Source: Gordonia polyisoprenivorans NBRC 16320 = JCM 10675 | Lineage (GTDB): Bacteria > Actinomycetota > Actinomycetes > Mycobacteriales > Mycobacteriaceae | Assembly (NCBI RefSeq): GCF_000241325.1 | Contig: NZ_BAEI01000092.1 | Span: 1 to 64,000 of the forward strand | Direction of reading: 5' to 3' | Length of the DNA stretch: 64,000 bases | Part shown: positions 59,346 to 64,000 of the stretch, in pieces | Numbering within the stretch: the stretch's first letter is position 1 | Layout of the letters: the number at the start of each line of letters is the position of its first letter | The notes under the pieces: model-generated | What the model saw: only the letters and a program-made list of their open reading frames with translations | Database searches by the model: none | Told to the model about the DNA's origin: nothing | Made by a program: the position numbers and the translations under genes

Positions 59346-62081
59346 ATGCCAGTATCTTTGACCGACACGCAGGCGACCGAAGTCGTGCATCGCTGCGAGC
59401 GAGCACTCGCGGGTATCACCGAACGTTCCGAGAGTTCCGTGCTGCGCGGCTGGCGTGCAGCCATCGAGGCCGCCCGTGACGGTGACGGTGTCAGAGCTGC
59501 AGCCGCCCTCGGTGTGTTGCCCGAGCATCCCCGATTTGCCGCGACGATCGTCTTGGGGCTCGTCTTCCCCGCGGTGTTGGTCGCGACCGCTGAGTCGCTC
59601 GATGAGTCACTGACGGTGAAACCCGAAGCACTCGACTGGTTCGATTGCTGCGAGATGGTGACGATGATGCGCTGGGCCGAATCCGCCACCGACCTGGATG
59701 CATCCGTACTCGCCGCGGTGTGCGCCCGGTCCCACGGCCGCTCGGCCGGTCTGGCATTGCTCGCCGGCATGCGGGACCGGCTGAATCGCGACGATGTGCC
59801 GGCAGCTGCGCTGCTTCACAGTTACATCCCCGAGTATGCCAAGCAAGAAAAGGCCACGGCCGCAGCGCTACTCGTCATACGAGGCCACCTGACCGCGGAC
59901 GATGCCATTCGTGACGCCAAAGGCTTCGGCGTCATCCAGGATGGTCGAGAGGAAGCCGAAGCCCTCTCGAGCGCGCTGGCCGAGTATGTTCGTGCAGGCC
60001 TGCGGCCCGATGACGACTCCGTGCTCACGACCATCGCCGCGATGAAACTGTGGGGCGACGATCGTGTACCGCGGGACGTCCGGTCCTACGGGCTCGCCTT
60101 CGGGGCGCAGGCCTGCGTGCGGGCCGGCTGGCTCGATCACGCCCGCTCGCTGGCGGAGATCCTCTGGGATTTCAACAACAAGGAACCCGTGTTGGCTGCC
60201 ATCGAATCGGGGGTGGGACAACCCGAGCGGATCCGTGCGCTGCATCAAGTCCCCACCATCGACGACATCATCATCGAGCGAACCGATGAACGCCGCCTCG
60301 AGGCGGCAACAGCACGAGCACTCGGACGGTTCGACGACCATGACAGCGAAGGTGCGCTGGAGTCGCTGACAGTCGCGCTCGACTCCGGCTACGCAGCAGC
60401 CGATGTCGTCACTCCGGCGGATCGGACCAATTGGGCGCGCAGCCTGGCGGCCGGTGGTGACCAGGACACCGCGGTGCGCATTCTGGACTCCCTCATGGCC
60501 GCGGGCGAGCTCGGCCCCGGCGCCTACAGCATCCCCCTGGAAGATCTCGACATCGAACACCAACGGGCGTTCGTGGTCGCAGCTCTGATGCACGGACTGG
60601 CGACCGAAAGAACAGAATCTGGCCAGTCGGCGCCACCCGCCGCGATTGAGCTCGCCGATATCGTCGAGCAGATCGGCGATCCAGAACTCGAAACGGGCCT
60701 GCTGCGCGCAACCGCGGCATTGGGATCTCATGAGGACGCCTCGCTACCCTCATTGGCCAGGGCGGCCGCGGGCCCCGTGTTTCGGACGACCCGGATCGTC
60801 GAGACGCTTCGTATTCTCGACGCACTCCACCGAGATGACGACGACGAGGCCTCCGTGCGCCGATTCCGCGAATGGGGATCGGTTTTCGACGACGCCGAAC
60901 GACCCCTGCTTGCGGCGGCCGCGGTCGCCTACATCGCCGACCTGGGTTCCCAACAGCCGCAGTCCGTGCGGCCCGAGTGTCTGGGTCCGGTCGCTGCCGA
61001 ACTCGCCCGCCGCGGCCGGCTCGATGATGCACTGGCGCTGATCCGCGGCGTCGGTCCTGACGATCTCGGCGGTCAATCTCCGGAGAAGCTTCATTTGAGT
61101 GCTCTCCTCGAAGTTGCGAGGGCGTCGGATTCGGCAGAGTTCAAGACGGTGAACCGCGCCCTGAACAAGTGCAAGAGCTCATGGAACGCCGGAGGGCGCG
61201 ACAAGGCCGATCGCGCCTTACATAAGTACTACATCGGCGCCATCGCGCTCGCCTGTGGCGACGTCGACCGCGCGCTCACCGCTGCCGCCGCGCTGCCGAA
61301 TGTGCCCTACCGCGGCTGCGGTGCCGCCGATCTGGCCATCGACATCGCCGCGCGCATGGACGCCGAACCGGCCCAGTGGACCGCGAGCCGCGCAGCAGCC
61401 TTGATCGAGGCACTCCGAGGCCGGGGCGTCCGAGCTGAGAATCTCGTCGCCGCACTGATGAGATTCGGAGCATCGACGGTAGAGCATTACCCGGAATTGG
61501 ACTCTGCGCTGACCGGGCTTCGGTTCATTTTCGGCAACAGGGACCCAGGCGATGCGGCGCTCGTCGATGCCGTCGCAGGTCTGGGACTTGTCCGCGCAGG
61601 TCACACCCGGCAGGGCATCGGGCGTATCGCCGAGGCTGTGGATACCGCACAGGGCAAGCGACACCACTCGGCCAGCCCGTTCCACTTTGCCGAGGTTGTC
61701 ACCGAACTCCCGGCCGCGATGCCCGAGCGGGCAGACCTGCTACGGGGGGCGTGTTCACTGGTCCGCGATTCCTACAATGTCGAGGCCGCCATCGGCGCTG
61801 CTCACCGCATCATCGGTCTCGCCGACGCCGACGACCTGCCGCTGATCGCTGAGACGCTCACCGACTTGGCACTGTCACAGGAGTACACCCAGTCCGTACA
61901 GAACCGGATCGGCGTCGCATCGATCCGTCATGGGGTCGATGCGTCGCTCCTGCCGCTGGAATCTGCGACCGAACCGGCAGCGGTACGCCGACATGTACGC
62001 CTGGCTGCGCGTTTCCTGGCTCGGCGGGGGTTTCTCCCCGAGGCTAAACGTCTCGGAGCACTGGCCGGTCTGCAGACCTGA
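59346..62081 (+). CDS. Large helical-repeat protein, unknown function
   Basis: 911 residues, no signal peptide or membrane helix. Recurrent helix pairs with Ala/Leu/Asp spacing (ALSSALAEYVRAGLRPDDDS, GWLDHARSLAEILWDFN, AELARRGRLDDALALIRGVG, IALACGDVDRALTAAAALPN, ARFLARRGFLPEAKRLGALA) resemble TPR or related alpha-solenoids over the whole length. No catalytic domain is attached. A scaffolding or peptide-binding role is likely. It stands alone after a transposase relic and may be accessory. Confidence 0.82.
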   Translation: MPVSLTDTQATEVVHRCERALAGITERSESSVLRGWRAAIEAARDGDGVRAAAALGVLPEHPRFAATIVLGLVFPAVLVATAESLDESLTVKPEALDWFDCCEMVTMMRWAESATDLDASVLAAVCARSHGRSAGLALLAGMRDRLNRDDVPAAALLHSYIPEYAKQEKATAAALLVIRGHLTADDAIRDAKGFGVIQDGREEAEALSSALAEYVRAGLRPDDDSVLTTIAAMKLWGDDRVPRDVRSYGLAFGAQACVRAGWLDHARSLAEILWDFNNKEPVLAAIESGVGQPERIRALHQVPTIDDIIIERTDERRLEAATARALGRFDDHDSEGALESLTVALDSGYAAADVVTPADRTNWARSLAAGGDQDTAVRILDSLMAAGELGPGAYSIPLEDLDIEHQRAFVVAALMHGLATERTESGQSAPPAAIELADIVEQIGDPELETGLLRATAALGSHEDASLPSLARAAAGPVFRTTRIVETLRILDALHRDDDDEASVRRFREWGSVFDDAERPLLAAAAVAYIADLGSQQPQSVRPECLGPVAAELARRGRLDDALALIRGVGPDDLGGQSPEKLHLSALLEVARASDSAEFKTVNRALNKCKSSWNAGGRDKADRALHKYYIGAIALACGDVDRALTAAAALPNVPYRGCGAADLAIDIAARMDAEPAQWTASRAAALIEALRGRGVRAENLVAALMRFGASTVEHYPELDSALTGLRFIFGNRDPGDAALVDAVAGLGLVRAGHTRQGIGRIAEAVDTAQGKRHHSASPFHFAEVVTELPAAMPERADLLRGACSLVRDSYNVEAAIGAAHRIIGLADADDLPLIAETLTDLALSQEYTQSVQNRIGVASIRHGVDASLLPLESATEPAAVRRHVRLAARFLARRGFLPEAKRLGALAGLQT

Positions 62082-62244
62082 GGCCGGCGTCCCCGTGCCC
62101 GGTGGACGAGGTTTGCACCCGGGAGCCGTAAACAACCGCCGGCGATGCTGATCCCAGCCGGCCAGCACAACGCAACCACGCGCCAGAACCAGCCACGAAT
62201 GTTCGAGCAGTCTCCCTGTAACTGTTCCGAACCGGAGGCCTCTT

Positions 62245-62904
62245 TCAGAACTCGGCCGCGGATTCCTGGTCGAGTACGGCGAATTCGGTTGCCGCGTCCT
62301 TCATCTCGCTCAATCGTGAGTAGTGGATGCCGGTCCCCGCGTCGGACAGGATGGCCTGGTGGATGGGCACCGCGACGCGTGGCGCCATGGCACGCAGGTA
62401 ATCCACGGACTCACTGAGTTTCATCCAGGGCGCCGCCGACGGCAGCGCGAGGACGTCGACCTTCTCGAACGGGATGTAGAACGAGTCGCCCGGGTGCATG
62501 AACCGCCCGGCGCCCTGCGACGAGTCGAGGACGTAGGCGACGTTGTCGACGACCGGGATCTCCGGATGGATGACCGCATGCCGGCCGCCGGTCATCCGGG
62601 CGGTGACCGCGCCGATGTCCACCTGCTGCCCGGGGTGCGCCGGGGTCCACTCTCCCGCCGAGTCGGCGTCATTGAGTTGCCGGGCCGTCTGCGGATCGGC
62701 GTATCGGAGGGCGTGTGGATTGGCCGCGATGAGATCCGGCAGCCGCGCAGGGTCACAGTGATCGGGATGTTGGTGGGTGATCAGGATCGCGTCGAGTCCG
62801 GTGATGCCCTCGAAACCGTGGGAGAAGTTTCCCGGATCGAACAGGATCTTCGCCCCATCGAGTTCGACCAGCAGACACGAATGACCGAAGTGCGTGAGTT
62901 GCAT
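62245..62904 (-). CDS. Metallo-beta-lactamase-fold hydrolase (UlaG-like)
   Basis: 219 residues. MBL fold: the start MQLTHFGHSCLLVELDGAKI is typical of the UlaG-like branch. Zinc ligands are in THQHPDHCD, and later conserved positions in RFMHPGDSFYIP and VAVPIHQAIL. A general esterase or lactonase-type activity is expected; the substrate is unknown. It is convergent with the 911-residue protein gene (163-base gap without an obvious terminator) and divergent from the acyl-CoA dehydrogenase. Confidence 0.88.
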   Translation of the reverse strand: MQLTHFGHSCLLVELDGAKILFDPGNFSHGFEGITGLDAILITHQHPDHCDPARLPDLIAANPHALRYADPQTARQLNDADSAGEWTPAHPGQQVDIGAVTARMTGGRHAVIHPEIPVVDNVAYVLDSSQGAGRFMHPGDSFYIPFEKVDVLALPSAAPWMKLSESVDYLRAMAPRVAVPIHQAILSDAGTGIHYSRLSEMKDAATEFAVLDQESAAEF

Positions 62905-63020
62905 GCCTCCACTGTGCTCCCGGCGGCCTCATGTGTCAGCGAACCGCTTCATAACCCCTGTTCGCCCCGGCACGCGCGGCCGGCGAACGAGTCCCGGCGT
63001 ACAAACACGTGACTTTCTTC

Positions 63021-63059
63021 TTACCCATGAGTAAGATCGATTCTTACCGCCGGGTAAGG
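63021..63059. promoter_or_regulatory. Two matched inverted repeats upstream of the acyl-CoA dehydrogenase
   Basis: CTTAC-CCATGA-GTAAG (63021-63036) and CTTAC-CGCCGG-GTAAG (63044-63059) share identical five-base arms and six-base centres, with their midpoints 23 bases apart, about two helical turns. They lie 54-92 bases before the dehydrogenase ATG. The geometry fits cooperative binding of two dimers of a TetR-like repressor, as is common for fatty-acid oxidation genes. The regulator is not in the window. Confidence 0.7.
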
Positions 63060-63112
63060 TATCCCGGAGCCGTAACGCCCCACCCAGTCAACCACTGCGA
63101 GAAATGGTGAAC

Positions 63113-64000
63113 ATGTCTACTCACACCGAACCCCGCGACACCTCCGCCGTCGGGAAGACCCGTCATCCCCGCAACTTCATCGGTACCGCGATGCGCGTGC
63201 TGACCACGGTCACGGGCTCGGAGTTCGCCGAGAAGTACCAGATCCGTGAACCCATCAACCGGATTGCGTACCAGGCGACCAAGACCGGGTTCCAGACCCT
63301 CGGCGCCGCCAACCGCGCCTTCTCGAAGGTGCAGGGTGGGTCGGGTCCGGCCAAACGGCTGACGACCACGCCCAAGGGCTACTTCAATCTCACGCCCGAC
63401 GACGAACAGCAGATGATCGCCGAGACGGTCAAGGAGTTCGCCACCGAGATCCTGCGTCCGGCCGCCTACGACGCCGACGCCGCGGCCACCGCGCCGGAGG
63501 AGATCGTCAAGCGCTCCGCGGAACTCGGCATCACCATGATCAACGTTCCCGAGGAACTCGACGGCGCGGCCACCGAACGCGGGGTCGTGACCAACGCGTT
63601 GGTCGCCGAGGCGATGGCCTACGGCGACATGGGTCTCGCGCTGCCGCTGCTCGCCCCGAGCGGTGTGGCCACCACGCTGACCAACTTCGGCAGCGACGGC
63701 CAGCAGAAGACCTACCTGCCCGACTTCGCCGGTGAGAACGTCCCGCAGTCCGCGGTCGTGATCGCCGAACCGCGCCCGCTGTTCGACGCATCCTCGTTGC
63801 AGACCAAGGCAACCCGCGTACCCAGCGGCTACCGGCTCAACGGCGTGAAGTCGTTCGTACCGGCCGCGGGGTCGTCCGAACTGTTCATCGTCGGCGCGCA
63901 ACTCGACGGCCGGCCCGCACTGTTCATCGTCGAATCCGATTCCAAGGGCCTGATCGTCGAGGCCGACCCCGGCATGGGTGTGCGCGCCGCAGGCATGGGT
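63113..64000 (+). CDS. Acyl-CoA dehydrogenase family protein, cut by the right edge
   Basis: 296 codons visible from the ATG at 63113 (MSTHTEPRDTSAVGKT). A family-specific N-terminal stretch of about 90 residues precedes the standard ACAD N-terminal helical domain (EQQMIAETVKEFATEILRPA), then the middle beta domain begins (SAVVIAEPRPLFDASSLQTK, YRLNGVKSFVPAAG). The catalytic region lies beyond the edge. It should oxidise acyl-CoA with FAD in beta-oxidation. The double inverted repeat upstream suggests inducible control. Confidence 0.92.
   Translation, partial: MSTHTEPRDTSAVGKTRHPRNFIGTAMRVLTTVTGSEFAEKYQIREPINRIAYQATKTGFQTLGAANRAFSKVQGGSGPAKRLTTTPKGYFNLTPDDEQQMIAETVKEFATEILRPAAYDADAAATAPEEIVKRSAELGITMINVPEELDGAATERGVVTNALVAEAMAYGDMGLALPLLAPSGVATTLTNFGSDGQQKTYLPDFAGENVPQSAVVIAEPRPLFDASSLQTKATRVPSGYRLNGVKSFVPAAGSSELFIVGAQLDGRPALFIVESDSKGLIVEADPGMGVRAAGMG

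Noticed and set aside
62082..62244. Gene or terminator in the 163-base gap before the metallo-hydrolase
   Set aside because: Only weak, short GC inverted repeats and no open frame with coding character.

Overview
The window is high-GC actinobacterial DNA. An mce lipid-import operon, a complete ESX (type VII) secretion locus with PE/PPE-like substrates, and the ftsE-ftsX-smpB-ssrA neighbourhood together point to a mycolic-acid bacterium of the Mycobacteriales. Gordonia or a close relative is my best guess, judged from protein character only because no database search was possible.

Layout. (1) 1-9.4 kb, minus strand: an mce operon (yrbEA, yrbEB, mceA-F, an Mce-associated membrane protein, then an acyl-CoA synthetase running off the left edge). 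mceB and mceD each carry a one-base frameshift. (2) 9.6-11.7 kb, plus: a CoA transferase translationally coupled to an HMG-CoA-lyase-like enzyme. (3) 11.8-50.2 kb: a large ESX locus. It holds one each of mycP, eccC, eccB, eccE and eccA, but two eccD genes and two espG-like genes. It also has an EsxG/EsxH-like pair, a PE/PPE pair, a second PE/PPE-like pair, an EspC/EspB-like pair, YbaB-like proteins and an EspI-like ATPase. (4) Inside that locus, 14.8-23.0 kb, minus: a polymorphic-toxin operon made of a YbaB-like protein, a WXG100-like protein, a 1551-residue toxin and three tandem Imm49-like immunity genes. The toxin has an internal papain-like C/H/D domain and a C-terminal PD-(D/E)XK-type nuclease. 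The operon reads straight into eccD-mycP. (5) 23.2-27.5 kb, plus, divergent from the toxin operon: five unrecognised genes containing a duplicated two-gene unit, the best candidate for an undescribed system. (6) 50.2-59 kb: tmRNA, a GH27 enzyme, smpB, ftsX, ftsE, mscS, prfB, hisN and small conserved genes, then a decayed transposase fragment. (7) 59.3-64 kb: a 911-residue helical-repeat protein, a metallo-hydrolase, and an acyl-CoA dehydrogenase running off the right edge behind two matched inverted repeats.

How it works together. The Ecc proteins and MycP form the inner-membrane secretion machine, EccA and the EspG proteins act as cytosolic chaperones, and the Esx, PE/PPE, EspB-like and toxin proteins are the expected cargo. 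The toxin and its immunity genes are placed so that they can be co-transcribed with two structural genes of the machine. The mce operon, CoA ligase, CoA transferase, lyase and acyl-CoA dehydrogenase suggest lipid or organic-acid import and catabolism.
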